A stretch of DNA of 64,000 nt from positions 186,001 to 250,000 of the forward strand of contig CASDRU010000006.1 in the NCBI GenBank assembly GCA_949283305.1, read 5' to 3'. This DNA is from an uncultured Spirochaetales bacterium (GTDB lineage Bacteria > Spirochaetota > Spirochaetia > Sphaerochaetales > Sphaerochaetaceae). A model generated the notes under the pieces. That model saw only the letters and a list, made by a program, of their open reading frames with translations. It searched no databases and was not told the DNA's origin. The position numbers and the translations under genes are program-made. Shown here piece after piece: positions 42,882-51,279 of the stretch; within the stretch, counting starts at the first letter, position 1; each line of letters opens with the position of its first letter.

Positions 42882-44234
42882 ATGGACAACAAAAACAATG
42901 CTTACTATCTGGAACATCAGAATGACTTTGAGTCTTCTGCACGAAGCTATCCGAGAAAATTTCCTTTTGCTCTGAAAAAAGCAGATGGAATTACACTTGA
43001 GGATGTTGAAGGAAACAAATATCTTGATTTCCTGTGCGGAGCTGGAACTCTGGCTCTTGGACATAACAACAAAGAGATCAACAAAGCCATGACTGATCTG
43101 ATCGAAAGCGGAGCGCCGCTTCACACTCTTGATCTGACAACGCCGCTGAAAGACAGTTTTGCAGAAAAGATAATCTCAATTCTTCCCTCTCCTCTGAAGG
43201 AAAATGCTAAGATACAGTTCTGCTCTCCAAGCGGCACAGATGCAACGGATGCCGCGATAAAGCTATGCAAGACAGCAAATGGACGAAGCACTGTTATTGC
43301 TTTTTCCGGGGGATACCACGGCATGGGACATGGGGCACTTGCACTTACAGGTAACCTCAATGCAAAGAACCATGTTGCAAACCTGATGCCAGGAGTGCAG
43401 TTCATGCCATATCCTAATTCATACCGCTGTCCGTTTGCTCTTGGAGGAAAGGAAGGAGAAAGGGCTATTTCAGCATATTTTGAAAATCTTCTAAAGGATC
43501 CAGAGAGCGGTATAACAAAACCTGCCTGCGTGATAATAGAGCCGATACAGGGAGAAGGAGGAGTTGTTCCTGCCCCTGCTGAATTTCTAAGGACAGTCAG
43601 AAGAGTCACAAAGGAACTTGATATTCCTCTTATCTGTGATGAGATTCAGTGCGGTCTGGGAAGAAGCGGAAAGATCTTCGCATTTGAATATGCGGATATC
43701 TGCCCTGATGTGATACTGATTTCAAAAGCTTTAGGCGGAAGCCAGCCAATGAGTGTGGTTGTTTACAGCAAGGAGCTTGACAAATGGACAAGCGGAGCCC
43801 ATGCAGGAACATTCAGGGGCAACCAGATTGCAATGGCAGCTGGATCTGTTGTTCTTGATAAAATCAGGAATCCTGAATTCCTTATGGAAGTGAACAGAAA
43901 GGGAGAAAAGCTCAAAGAGGCTCTTTTAAAGCTTAAGGATGAAGTAGCTATCATAGGAGATGTCAGAGGAAAGGGCCTCATGCTTGGAATTGAGTTTGTC
44001 AATCCAGATGGCAGAAAAGACCTTATGGGACATCCTGAGGCAAGCGGAGAGATTTCTGCACTTGTTCAGAAAAAATGCTTTGAAAAGGGTCTTATAATGG
44101 AAAAAGGCGGAAGATACGGTTCTGTAATGCGCTGCCTTGTCGCACTCAATGTTACAGATGATGAAATCGACCAGATGACAGACATATTCTCATCTGCTGT
44201 AAAAGAGGTTGAAACTTGCAGGAAGAATTCTTGA
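42882..44234 (+). CDS. dat: L-2,4-diaminobutyrate:2-oxoglutarate aminotransferase
   Basis: A class III PLP aminotransferase of 450 residues. It makes L-2,4-diaminobutyrate from aspartate semialdehyde. Visible: FLCGAGTLALGHN, CSPSGTDATDAAIKLCK, FSGGYHGMGHGAL, VIIEPIQGEGG, CDEIQCGLGRSGKIFAFE and the PLP lysine in LISKALGGSQP. The downstream decarboxylase makes this substrate assignment much more likely than ornithine or GABA. Start: ATG 42882 after TTAGGAG; an overlapping in-frame TTG at 42879 is unlikely. Confidence 0.87.
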   Translation: MDNKNNAYYLEHQNDFESSARSYPRKFPFALKKADGITLEDVEGNKYLDFLCGAGTLALGHNNKEINKAMTDLIESGAPLHTLDLTTPLKDSFAEKIISILPSPLKENAKIQFCSPSGTDATDAAIKLCKTANGRSTVIAFSGGYHGMGHGALALTGNLNAKNHVANLMPGVQFMPYPNSYRCPFALGGKEGERAISAYFENLLKDPESGITKPACVIIEPIQGEGGVVPAPAEFLRTVRRVTKELDIPLICDEIQCGLGRSGKIFAFEYADICPDVILISKALGGSQPMSVVVYSKELDKWTSGAHAGTFRGNQIAMAAGSVVLDKIRNPEFLMEVNRKGEKLKEALLKLKDEVAIIGDVRGKGLMLGIEFVNPDGRKDLMGHPEASGEISALVQKKCFEKGLIMEKGGRYGSVMRCLVALNVTDDEIDQMTDIFSSAVKEVETCRKNS

Positions 44235-45646
44235 TTCTGAGCCGGAACACAAAGGATGTTTTCAAGAAAATAATCGAGGAAACTGTTTCAGCCATAACAG
44301 GTACCATCGACTCTGACAATGCCTTCAGCGGCATTGACCCGTATGCGCTGCGAGATCTTATCAGCAAAAAGGAGATTCTGCCATCCAATGGTCTTGGATG
44401 GCGCTCTGTGATGGAAGATATAAACAGTAATGTGCTTCCTCACATGCTCAGAAGCTGGGATCCATCCTACATGCCCCATCTTCACAGCCCTGCCCTCATT
44501 GAAAGCATTGCAAGCGAGCTGATTATTGCAAGCTTCAACAACTCAATGGATTCATGGGACCAGAGCCCGGTGCAGACAGAGATTGAGGAGAAAGTGATAA
44601 AAACGCTTACTTCTCTCTTCGGCTATGATGATAATGCTGATGGAACATTTACAAGCGGAGGCAGCCAGTCAAACCTGTCAGCCATCACAGCACACCGCGA
44701 CAGCTTTCTTATGAAGAGGGGATGGGATGTGAAAAAGAACGGGCTTCCTCCTTTCTTTGACAAACTGAGGATATACACTTCAGAGATTTCTCATTTCTCA
44801 ATGGAAAAGAGTGCTCATCTTCTGGGCTTAGGGTATAAGAGTGTCGTAAAGCTTCCTGTTGACGCAAAATGCTCGATTGATATAAACAAGGCAGAAGAGA
44901 TAATTAAAAGCGATGTTGAAAAAGGCATGATTCCTTTCCTTTTTGTTGCAACAATCGGAACAACTGATTTTGGAAGCATAGATGATGTCAAAAAGATAAG
45001 AGAAATTTGTGACAAGCACAAAATGCTTCTGCACTCAGATGCCGCATATGGCTCTGGAGCAATAATGAGCAGCAGGTATTCTGACCGCCTGGGTCCGCTT
45101 TATCTTTCTGACAGCATAACAATAGATTTTCATAAGATGTTCCTTCTTCCAATCTCATGTTCTGCTGTAATATTCAAGGATAAAAAAGAGCTTGAATGCT
45201 TTGCTCTTCACGCTGACTACCTAAACAGAGAGGAAGATGAAGAGGACGGATATATAAATCTGGTGTCCAAGAGCATCCAGACTACAAGAAGAAGCGATGC
45301 ATTCAAGGTATACCTTTCATTCATGATGAGGGGGAAAAGCGGGTTTGAGAGCATAATTGACCATGACATTGAGATTGCTTCTTATTTCTACGCTAAGATT
45401 TCATCAGATCCGCTCTTTTCTGCTCCTGTTTCTCCGTCTCTCAGCAGTGTAGTGTTCAAAGTGAACAAGAGCGATGAGGTGAACAAAAGAATAAGAAGAG
45501 CTCTCCTTGAAAAAGGTATAATAATAGGCCAGACGGTCTATAAGGGTTCAGTGATGCTCAAGTTCACGCTTCTGAATCCTGAGATAAACGAAGAGAAGAT
45601 AGATTTCCTCATAGAAGAAATAAAGAAAATTTCAGAAAAGGCGTAA
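44216..45646 (+). CDS. ddc: L-2,4-diaminobutyrate decarboxylase (group II PLP)
   Basis: Decarboxylates L-2,4-diaminobutyrate to 1,3-diaminopropane. At 476 residues it matches the aromatic-amino-acid/glutamate decarboxylase fold. PLP-site segments: WDPSYMPHLHSPALIES, GTFTSGGSQSNLSAI, ATIGTTDFGSIDD, LLHSDAAYGSG and the Schiff-base lysine in TIDFHKMFLLP. The start is TTG 44216, with AGAGG seven bases upstream and a 19-base overlap with dat. Other group II specificities are possible, but the dat-ddc order is the classic diaminopropane pair. Confidence 0.85.
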   Translation: MQEEFLILSRNTKDVFKKIIEETVSAITGTIDSDNAFSGIDPYALRDLISKKEILPSNGLGWRSVMEDINSNVLPHMLRSWDPSYMPHLHSPALIESIASELIIASFNNSMDSWDQSPVQTEIEEKVIKTLTSLFGYDDNADGTFTSGGSQSNLSAITAHRDSFLMKRGWDVKKNGLPPFFDKLRIYTSEISHFSMEKSAHLLGLGYKSVVKLPVDAKCSIDINKAEEIIKSDVEKGMIPFLFVATIGTTDFGSIDDVKKIREICDKHKMLLHSDAAYGSGAIMSSRYSDRLGPLYLSDSITIDFHKMFLLPISCSAVIFKDKKELECFALHADYLNREEDEEDGYINLVSKSIQTTRRSDAFKVYLSFMMRGKSGFESIIDHDIEIASYFYAKISSDPLFSAPVSPSLSSVVFKVNKSDEVNKRIRRALLEKGIIIGQTVYKGSVMLKFTLLNPEINEEKIDFLIEEIKKISEKA

Positions 45647-45675
45647 AAATTTGCCACAGCACAAACTGTGGCAAA
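45644..45675 (-). terminator. Terminator after the decarboxylase gamma gene
   Basis: Ten-base stem TTTGCCACAG (45650-45659) / CTGTGGCAAA (45666-45675) with six-base loop. On the minus strand it is followed by TTTTTA. It overlaps the last bases of ddc and could act weakly in the other direction too. Confidence 0.8.
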
Positions 45676-45697
45676 TATAATCAAGCATCAAGCTTTC

Positions 45698-45826
45698 TTA
45701 TTTATCCTTCTTCTTTGTAAGAGCATTGAGCACAAGAAGCACTACAAAGAGAATTCCGAGTCCGAGGGCCAGCAGTCCCCAGCTTTTAAGTCCGATAAAT
45801 ATAACATCAAGAATTCCTACTTCCAT
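45698..45826 (-). CDS. Small OadG-like gamma subunit (42 residues)
   Basis: A short gene with AAGGAG before ATG 45826 and stop TAA at 45700-45698. One transmembrane helix, as in GLKSWGLLALGLGILFVVLL, is followed by a lysine-rich tail (NALTKKKDK). That topology matches the gamma subunit of sodium-pumping decarboxylases, which anchors the complex, but the protein is about half the usual size and lacks the zinc-binding tail. It lies ten bases after oadB. Confidence 0.65.
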   Translation of the reverse strand: MEVGILDVIFIGLKSWGLLALGLGILFVVLLVLNALTKKKDK

Positions 45827-45836
45827 AGCTTTCTCC

Positions 45837-46931
45837 TTATACTAATGGCATGACCATGCTCAAAAGCAGTCCGCCTGCAAGAACAGAACCTATCTGACCT
45901 GAAACATTCGCACCGAGGGCAAATGGAAGAAGATGATTCTGCTTGTTTGCCTCAATTCCTACCTTCTGCACAACACGGGAAGACATCGGGAATGCAGATA
46001 TTCCTGCTCCTCCGATAAGAGGATTAATCTTCTTGTCTTTCTTCAAGAACAGGTTTGCTATCTTGCAGAAGAAAACTCCGCATGCTGTATCGAATACAAA
46101 TGCTACAAGACCGAACCCCATGATCATTATTGTCTCGACCTGAAGAAGCTTCTCTCCTGACATCTGAGGAGCAATGGCAAGTCCAAGAAGCAGTGTGATA
46201 AGCGGGGAAAGAGTGTTCTGCGCAGCAAGTGACAGACTGTCAAGCACTCCGCACTCTCTCAAGAGGTTGCCGAACATCAGCATTCCTACAAGAGCAGCTG
46301 AATCCGGTGCGATTATTCCGCACACTATTGTTGTTATAATCGGGAAGAGGATTCTCGTGCTCTTGCTTACAGCCTTTGCAGAATAGTGCATCTGGATTGC
46401 TCTCTCATGCTTTGTAGTAGTTGCCTTTAAGACTAGTGGCTGAATAATCGGCACCAATGCCATATAGCAGTATGCGACAACAAGGATTGCAGGCACATAA
46501 TTGCTCATCAGGCGCTGGGAAACAAGAATTGCAGTTGGTCCGTCGGCTGCTCCGATGATTCCAATTGAAGCTGCATCATTGATTGAAAATCCGAGTGCGG
46601 ATGCAATCACCATTGAGATGAAGATACCGCCCTGGCCTGCTGCCCCGATGAATATAAGCCATGGCTTACTGAGAACAGGTCCGAAATCAATCATTGCTCC
46701 GATTCCGATAAACAACAAGAGAGGGAAAACCTCACTGTCTGCGATACCGAACTGGAAAAGCCAGTTGAGTATGCCATGCTCAGATGCAATTACAGAACCT
46801 GGAAGATTTACCAGAATTGCACCGAAGCCCATTGGAAGAAGAAGTGTAGGCTCCATCTCTTTCTTGATTGCAAGGAAGATGAGAAGCAAACCAACTCCTA
46901 TCATAATAATCTGTCTAATCAACTCGTCCAT
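45837..46931 (-). CDS. oadB: Sodium-translocating decarboxylase beta subunit
   Basis: A membrane carboxybiotin decarboxylase that couples decarboxylation to sodium export, 364 residues and about nine hydrophobic segments. Hallmarks of OadB/GcdB/MmdB: LLLFIGIGAMIDFGPVLSKP, the catalytic SIGIIGAADGPTAILVS with its conserved Asp, and the C-terminal NPLIGGAGISAFPMSSRVVQ. The start ATG 46931 lacks a Shine-Dalgarno but is six bases after TGCTACACT. No carboxyltransferase or biotin carrier is nearby, so the substrate (oxaloacetate, glutaconyl-CoA, methylmalonyl-CoA) is unknown. Confidence 0.93.
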   Translation of the reverse strand: MDELIRQIIMIGVGLLLIFLAIKKEMEPTLLLPMGFGAILVNLPGSVIASEHGILNWLFQFGIADSEVFPLLLFIGIGAMIDFGPVLSKPWLIFIGAAGQGGIFISMVIASALGFSINDAASIGIIGAADGPTAILVSQRLMSNYVPAILVVAYCYMALVPIIQPLVLKATTTKHERAIQMHYSAKAVSKSTRILFPIITTIVCGIIAPDSAALVGMLMFGNLLRECGVLDSLSLAAQNTLSPLITLLLGLAIAPQMSGEKLLQVETIMIMGFGLVAFVFDTACGVFFCKIANLFLKKDKKINPLIGGAGISAFPMSSRVVQKVGIEANKQNHLLPFALGANVSGQIGSVLAGGLLLSMVMPLV

Positions 46932-46937
46932 AGCTCA

Positions 46938-46946
46938 AGTGTAGCA
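46938..46946 (-). promoter_or_regulatory. Extended -10 of oadB, leaderless
   Basis: TGC plus TACACT on the minus strand, then TGAGCT, then ATG (46931). The predicted +1 is the A of the start codon. Confidence 0.55.
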
Positions 46947-47024
46947 GTTAATATAAAAGATTTCCATGATTAAGATGCTCAGGAGGGTATAAATTATCGG
47001 GAGAAAAATAAATGAAAATTTTTC

Positions 47025-47053
47025 TTGTCAACTCTACTAAACCGGTTTAGAAT
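47025..47053 (+). promoter_or_regulatory. Promoter of the maltodextrin operon
   Basis: TTGTCA (47025-47030) and TAGAAT (47048-47053) with a 17-base spacer. The leader is about 50 bases and contains AAAGGAG before the start codon of the binding protein gene. Confidence 0.75.
47037..47050 (+). promoter_or_regulatory. LacI-family operator
   Basis: CTAAACCGGTTTAG is a perfect 14-base palindrome with the central CG typical of LacI/GalR operators. It fills the spacer and overlaps the -10 of the operon promoter. The operon encodes a LacI-family protein (50257), so negative autoregulation is likely. Confidence 0.8.
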
Positions 47054-47078
47054 CAAATTGTAAACTAATGGAGACTAT

Positions 47079-47092
47079 CGGGGTTAACCCCG
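47079..47092 (+). promoter_or_regulatory. GC-rich palindrome in the operon leader
   Basis: CGGGGTTAACCCCG is a perfect 14-base palindrome just before AAAAAAGGAG. As RNA it folds into a five-pair CGGGG/CCCCG hairpin with a TTAA loop at the 5' side of the ribosome site. It may stabilise the mRNA, tune translation or serve as a second operator. Confidence 0.5.
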
Positions 47093-47108
47093 AAAAAAGG
47101 AGAAACAA

Positions 47109-48497
47109 ATGAAAAAACTTCTAGCAGTTTTACTTGCTCTTCTTGTTGTTTTCTCATTCGCATCCTGCTCAAAGGACGAAGGAACAGCAGCAGAGACAAC
47201 TACAAGCACAACAAGTTCTACCAGCAGCACAACAACAGCTGCAAAAGAGCCTGTTGAGATATACTTTCTGAACTTTAAGCCAGAAATCGCTGATGTTTAT
47301 ACAAACGAGGTAAAGCCTGCATTTGAGGCAGAGAACCCAGGTTACTCGCTCAAGGTCGTAACAGCTGCTTCAAACCAGTACCAGCAGACACTCAAGTCTG
47401 AGATTGCAAAGAGCAATCCTCCTGTCATCTTCCAGGTAAACGGACCTACTGGAGTTCAGGAGAACATAGACAATGTCGCACCGATGCAGGACATGGATTT
47501 CTATAATCTCCTCGCAGACAAGAGCATGGCACAGATGCTCGGCTCTGATGTTGTTGCTGTTCCATATGCTGTTGAAGGCTTCGGAATCATCTACAACAAT
47601 GCAATCATGGAGAAATACTTTGCACTTTCTGACAAAGCAGTATCAATCTCATCAGCTGAGGAGATCACAGACTTTGCAACGCTCAAGGCTGTTGTCGAGG
47701 ATATGACTGCTCATAAGGATGAGCTTGGAATCCAGGGCGTATTCGCATCAACAAGCTTTGCTCCGGGAAGTGAGTGGAGATGGACAACTCACCTTGTAAA
47801 CCCTGTCCTTCAGGCAGAATTCGGGGACAGAGGATCCGTTGTTGCTTCCTCTGAGTTCAGCTTCGCTTACAACGAGAACTTCAAGCAGCTTCTTGACCTC
47901 TATCTTGACAACTCAGTCACACCGCGCGGCTTAGTCGGATCAAAGGCAGATGCAGATTCAATGGCAGAGTTCGCTCTTGGAATGTGTGCAATGGTACAGA
48001 ACGGCAACTGGGCAGCAGCACAGATTCTCGGACAGCAGGGCGTTGTCGTTGAAGAAGATGATATTAAATTCCTCCCGCTCTACATGGGACTTGACGGCGA
48101 AAGCGGAAAGGGTCTGAATGTCGGAACTGAAAACTATTTTGCAATCAACAAGAATGCAAGTGAAGAAGCTAAGGAAGGAGCTGATGTATTCCTTACATGG
48201 CTCTTCAGCAGCGAGACAGGCAAGAAGCTTGTTTCTGACAAGCTCATGTTCATCACTCCGTTCAGCTCATTCAGCGCAGACGAAGTTCCAAACGATCCTC
48301 TTGCAAGAGAAGTCAACAAGTGGATGAACAGCGGCAAGCCGAGTGTTGACTGGGTATTCCAGGGAATCCCGTCAGAGCAGTGGAAGGCAGACTTCGGTCA
48401 GGCAATGCTCTCCTACATCAACGGCGGCAGCTGGGATGATGTTGTAAAGACAGCCCAGGATGCATGGGCAAGAGAAGCTGAGATTATCGGAAGATAA
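47109..48497 (+). CDS. Sugar ABC transporter substrate-binding lipoprotein
   Basis: Binds an oligosaccharide outside the membrane and delivers it to the two permeases that follow. Type II signal peptide with lipobox FASC (Cys20), then a Thr/Ser-rich linker (about residues 29-47). Family 1 (MalE/UgpB-like) solute-binding features: YFLNFKPEIADVYTNEV, PPVIFQVNGPTGV, and DVFLTWLFSSETGKKLVSDK near the C-terminus. The operon's malQ suggests maltodextrins. An intercistronic hairpin after the stop should keep this gene in excess over the permeases. Confidence 0.9.
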   Translation: MKKLLAVLLALLVVFSFASCSKDEGTAAETTTSTTSSTSSTTTAAKEPVEIYFLNFKPEIADVYTNEVKPAFEAENPGYSLKVVTAASNQYQQTLKSEIAKSNPPVIFQVNGPTGVQENIDNVAPMQDMDFYNLLADKSMAQMLGSDVVAVPYAVEGFGIIYNNAIMEKYFALSDKAVSISSAEEITDFATLKAVVEDMTAHKDELGIQGVFASTSFAPGSEWRWTTHLVNPVLQAEFGDRGSVVASSEFSFAYNENFKQLLDLYLDNSVTPRGLVGSKADADSMAEFALGMCAMVQNGNWAAAQILGQQGVVVEEDDIKFLPLYMGLDGESGKGLNVGTENYFAINKNASEEAKEGADVFLTWLFSSETGKKLVSDKLMFITPFSSFSADEVPNDPLAREVNKWMNSGKPSVDWVFQGIPSEQWKADFGQAMLSYINGGSWDDVVKTAQDAWAREAEIIGR

Positions 48498-48509
48498 AGC
48501 AGTCTTCAG

Positions 48510-48552
48510 AAAGCCGTCAGATTGATAAAAAGATTTGACGGCTTTTGTTTTT
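48510..48552 (+). terminator. Intercistronic attenuating terminator
   Basis: Ten-base stem AAAGCCGTCA (48510-48519) / TGACGGCTTT (48536-48545) with a 16-base loop and TGTTTTT. It lies between the binding protein and permease genes and should lower downstream expression. Confidence 0.75.
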
Positions 48553-48565
48553 CAGAGAGGTAAAT

Positions 48566-49411
48566 ATGGAAAAGGCAATCAAAAAGTACTTTGCTCTGTT
48601 TGCTCTGCCGGCACTCATCTGCTTCTGCATTGCATTCTTGATTCCGATGATCTGGGGCTTTGTACTTTCATTCTGTGAATTCACCAACATCACGAATGCT
48701 ACCTTTGTAGGATTCAAGAACTACATCAGGGCATTCACAATTGACAATTACTTCACTTCCGCATTCTGGTTTACTCTCGGTTTTGCAGTAGTGACAGTCA
48801 TTTCAATCAATATCCTCGCATTTGCTCTTGCTCTGATTCTCACAAAGAATGTACCTGGAACTAATGCATACAGAACGATATTCTTCATGCCTAACCTGAT
48901 TGGAGGCATAGTGCTTGGATGGATATGGCAGGTCATCATAAACGGAGTGCTCGCCTATTATGAGAAGACACTGCTCTCATCCGCTTCCTATGGATTCTGG
49001 GGACTTGTCGTGCTGATGAACTGGCAGAATGTAGGTTATATGATGGTAATTTACATAGCGGCAATCCAGAATGTCTCGCAGGACATGCTGGAAGCGGCTT
49101 CAATTGACGGAGCAAACGGAAGGACAACACTTTTCAGGATTATAATTCCTGCTGTCATGCCGAGCATCACAATCTGTCTCTTCCTGACCACCACAAATGG
49201 CTTCAAGCTCTATGACCAGAACCTGGCACTTACAAACGGAGCTCCGAACCATGCAACAGAGATGCTTGCCCTCAATATCTTCAACACGTTCTATTCACGT
49301 GTCGGCTTTGAAGGAGTCGGACAGGCCAAGGCTGTGATATTCACGATACTTGTTGCGGCAATTGCTCTTGCTCAGCTGTATTTCACAAGGAACAAGGAGG
49401 TTGAGAACTGA
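48566..49411 (+). CDS. Sugar ABC transporter permease (MalF type)
   Basis: An integral membrane subunit of 281 residues with six hydrophobic segments. The ATPase-contact loop reads DMLEAASIDGANGRTTLFRIIIPAVMP, the standard EAA motif of CUT1 sugar importers. The start is ATG 48566 with AGAGAGG five bases upstream; an in-frame TTG at 48545 falls inside the terminator hairpin. Its stop shares a base with the start of the next permease. Confidence 0.93.
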   Translation: MEKAIKKYFALFALPALICFCIAFLIPMIWGFVLSFCEFTNITNATFVGFKNYIRAFTIDNYFTSAFWFTLGFAVVTVISINILAFALALILTKNVPGTNAYRTIFFMPNLIGGIVLGWIWQVIINGVLAYYEKTLLSSASYGFWGLVVLMNWQNVGYMMVIYIAAIQNVSQDMLEAASIDGANGRTTLFRIIIPAVMPSITICLFLTTTNGFKLYDQNLALTNGAPNHATEMLALNIFNTFYSRVGFEGVGQAKAVIFTILVAAIALAQLYFTRNKEVEN

Positions 49412-50253
49412 TGGCACAGGTTGGAAGAAAAAGTACAAGATGGATTCTCTTTGCAGTTTTATTTGTCGTTGCACTCCTTGTCATTGCACCGATAGTGGTT
49501 GTTGTGATGAATTCCTTCAAGGGAAACATATTCATCTCATCCACAGGAGCATTCAAACTGCCGAATCAGCAGAGCTTTGTCGGAGGGGCGAACTATGTAA
49601 ACGGAATAAGCAAGATAAGCTTCTTCTCCGCTTTCGGATACTCACTCTGGATCACAATCGCTTCAGTGATATTCATACTCCTTCTGACCAGCATGCTCGC
49701 ATGGTACATAACAAGGGTCAAGAACAAGGTCACAAGCATAATATACTTCCTGCTAGTTTTCTCCATGATCGTACCTTTCCAGATGGTCATGTTCACAATG
49801 AGCAAGTTTGCAAACATGATACATCTTGATAACCCGGTTGGGATTATAGTCCTTTATGTCGGGTTCGGATGCGGAATGAGCACCTTCATGTTCTCGGGAT
49901 TTATCAAGAGCATACCGATTGCACTTGAAGAGGCTGCTATGATTGACGGTGCAAACCCAGTCAGGACATTCTTTTCAGTCGTGCTTCCGATGCTCAAGAG
50001 CACTGCAGTCACAATTGCAATCCTTGAGACGATGTGGGTATGGAATGACTATCTCATGCCTTATCTGGTAATAGGTACAGAATACAGGACGATTCCAGTT
50101 GCTATACAGTACCTGCGTGGAGGATATGGCTCAGTAGATATGGGAGCAATGATGGCAATGCTAGTTCTTGCAATGATTCCTGTAATCGTGTTCTATCTGC
50201 TCTGTCAGAAGCATATCATACGCGGAGTTCTTGCAGGAGCAGTAAAGGGCTGA
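49411..50253 (+). CDS. Sugar ABC transporter permease (MalG type)
   Basis: The second CUT1 permease, 280 residues, six membrane segments. The EAA loop is ALEEAAMIDGANPVRTFFSVVLPMLKS. A TGATG overlap couples it to the first permease. No ATPase gene lies in the operon, so a shared MsmX/UgpC-type ATPase elsewhere is expected. Confidence 0.93.
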   Translation: MAQVGRKSTRWILFAVLFVVALLVIAPIVVVVMNSFKGNIFISSTGAFKLPNQQSFVGGANYVNGISKISFFSAFGYSLWITIASVIFILLLTSMLAWYITRVKNKVTSIIYFLLVFSMIVPFQMVMFTMSKFANMIHLDNPVGIIVLYVGFGCGMSTFMFSGFIKSIPIALEEAAMIDGANPVRTFFSVVLPMLKSTAVTIAILETMWVWNDYLMPYLVIGTEYRTIPVAIQYLRGGYGSVDMGAMMAMLVLAMIPVIVFYLLCQKHIIRGVLAGAVKG

Positions 50254-50256
50254 TTT

Positions 50257-51279
50257 ATGACAAGAAAAGCGACGATGGCAGATCTTGCGAGAGCAAGCGG
50301 ATACAGCAAAACAGCTATCTCTTTTGCCTTCAACCAGCCTGAAAAGATAAGCGCGGAAGCTTATTCAAGGATAATGGAAGAAGCGAAGAACCTTGACTAT
50401 GTGCCAGATCCGATGGCACGTAACCTCTCACTCGGACGGCACATGTCAATAGGCTTTCTGCTTCCTCAGAAGATTGAGCACTCGCTTTCAAACCCGTATC
50501 TTTTTGACGTGATCAAGGGAATAGGAAATGTATGTGAGAGTGCAGGATACACTCTCACTATAATCCCCCCGCTCCACTCATCATTCTCAAAAGCTGTCAG
50601 AAACGCAATGGTTGACGGAATTATCACAATGGGAATTTCTGTAGACCCTGGAATTGATGATGTGCTCAGGAAAAGAAGGATCCCGATTGTATCCATTGAC
50701 GGAAGGACGGACGGAAGCATCAGCACAGTGAACATCGATGACAGAAAGGCCTGTTATGAGATAATGAAAAGAGCACTTGAGCTCGGGCACAGGAGCTTTG
50801 CATTCATTGCTCTCATGAGGGATGCATATGAGAATGAGAAATCATCTTCGACTGTCCAGAAAAGACTTGACGGCTACAAAATGGCGCTTGAAGAATATGG
50901 ACTGGATATAAATGAAATGATTCAGGTGAGTGCAGATGCGACATATGATGACGGCATGCGTGTTGCTGAAGATCTTCTGAAAAAAAGAGATTCTTTTTCA
51001 TGCGTGGTGTCAATGGCGGACATCACTGCATTTGGCTTTATCGACAAAGCAGAAGAAAAGGGAATACATATTCCCGAGGATCTTTCTCTCATATCCTTTG
51101 ATGGACTGAAAAACTACGGAAAGGTGAAACTTACAACCGTCAATCAGCCTGCAAGCGATAAAGGAAAGCTTGCTGCAGAGCACCTTATAAAGCTGATAGG
51201 AAAAAAAGAAGAAAAAGCAGAAGCGCTTTTTGTTCCTTTTTTCCTTGCTGACGGCAATACTTTGAGGAGAAGCACATGA
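50257..51279 (+). CDS. LacI-family transcriptional regulator
   Basis: 340 residues. The N-terminal helix-turn-helix is clear: ATMADLARASGYSKTAISFAFNQPEKIS, with hinge YVPDPMARNLSLGR. The periplasmic-binding-like core follows (SIGFLLPQKIEHSL, GIITMGISVDPGIDD, SLISFDGLKNYG). It is in the operon it most likely represses through the CTAAACCGGTTTAG operator, probably with a maltooligosaccharide inducer. It overlaps malQ by four bases. Confidence 0.93.
   Translation: MTRKATMADLARASGYSKTAISFAFNQPEKISAEAYSRIMEEAKNLDYVPDPMARNLSLGRHMSIGFLLPQKIEHSLSNPYLFDVIKGIGNVCESAGYTLTIIPPLHSSFSKAVRNAMVDGIITMGISVDPGIDDVLRKRRIPIVSIDGRTDGSISTVNIDDRKACYEIMKRALELGHRSFAFIALMRDAYENEKSSSTVQKRLDGYKMALEEYGLDINEMIQVSADATYDDGMRVAEDLLKKRDSFSCVVSMADITAFGFIDKAEEKGIHIPEDLSLISFDGLKNYGKVKLTTVNQPASDKGKLAAEHLIKLIGKKEEKAEALFVPFFLADGNTLRRST

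Noticed and set aside
43121-43609. 162-codon minus-strand ORF
   Set aside because: Antisense of the diaminobutyrate aminotransferase.
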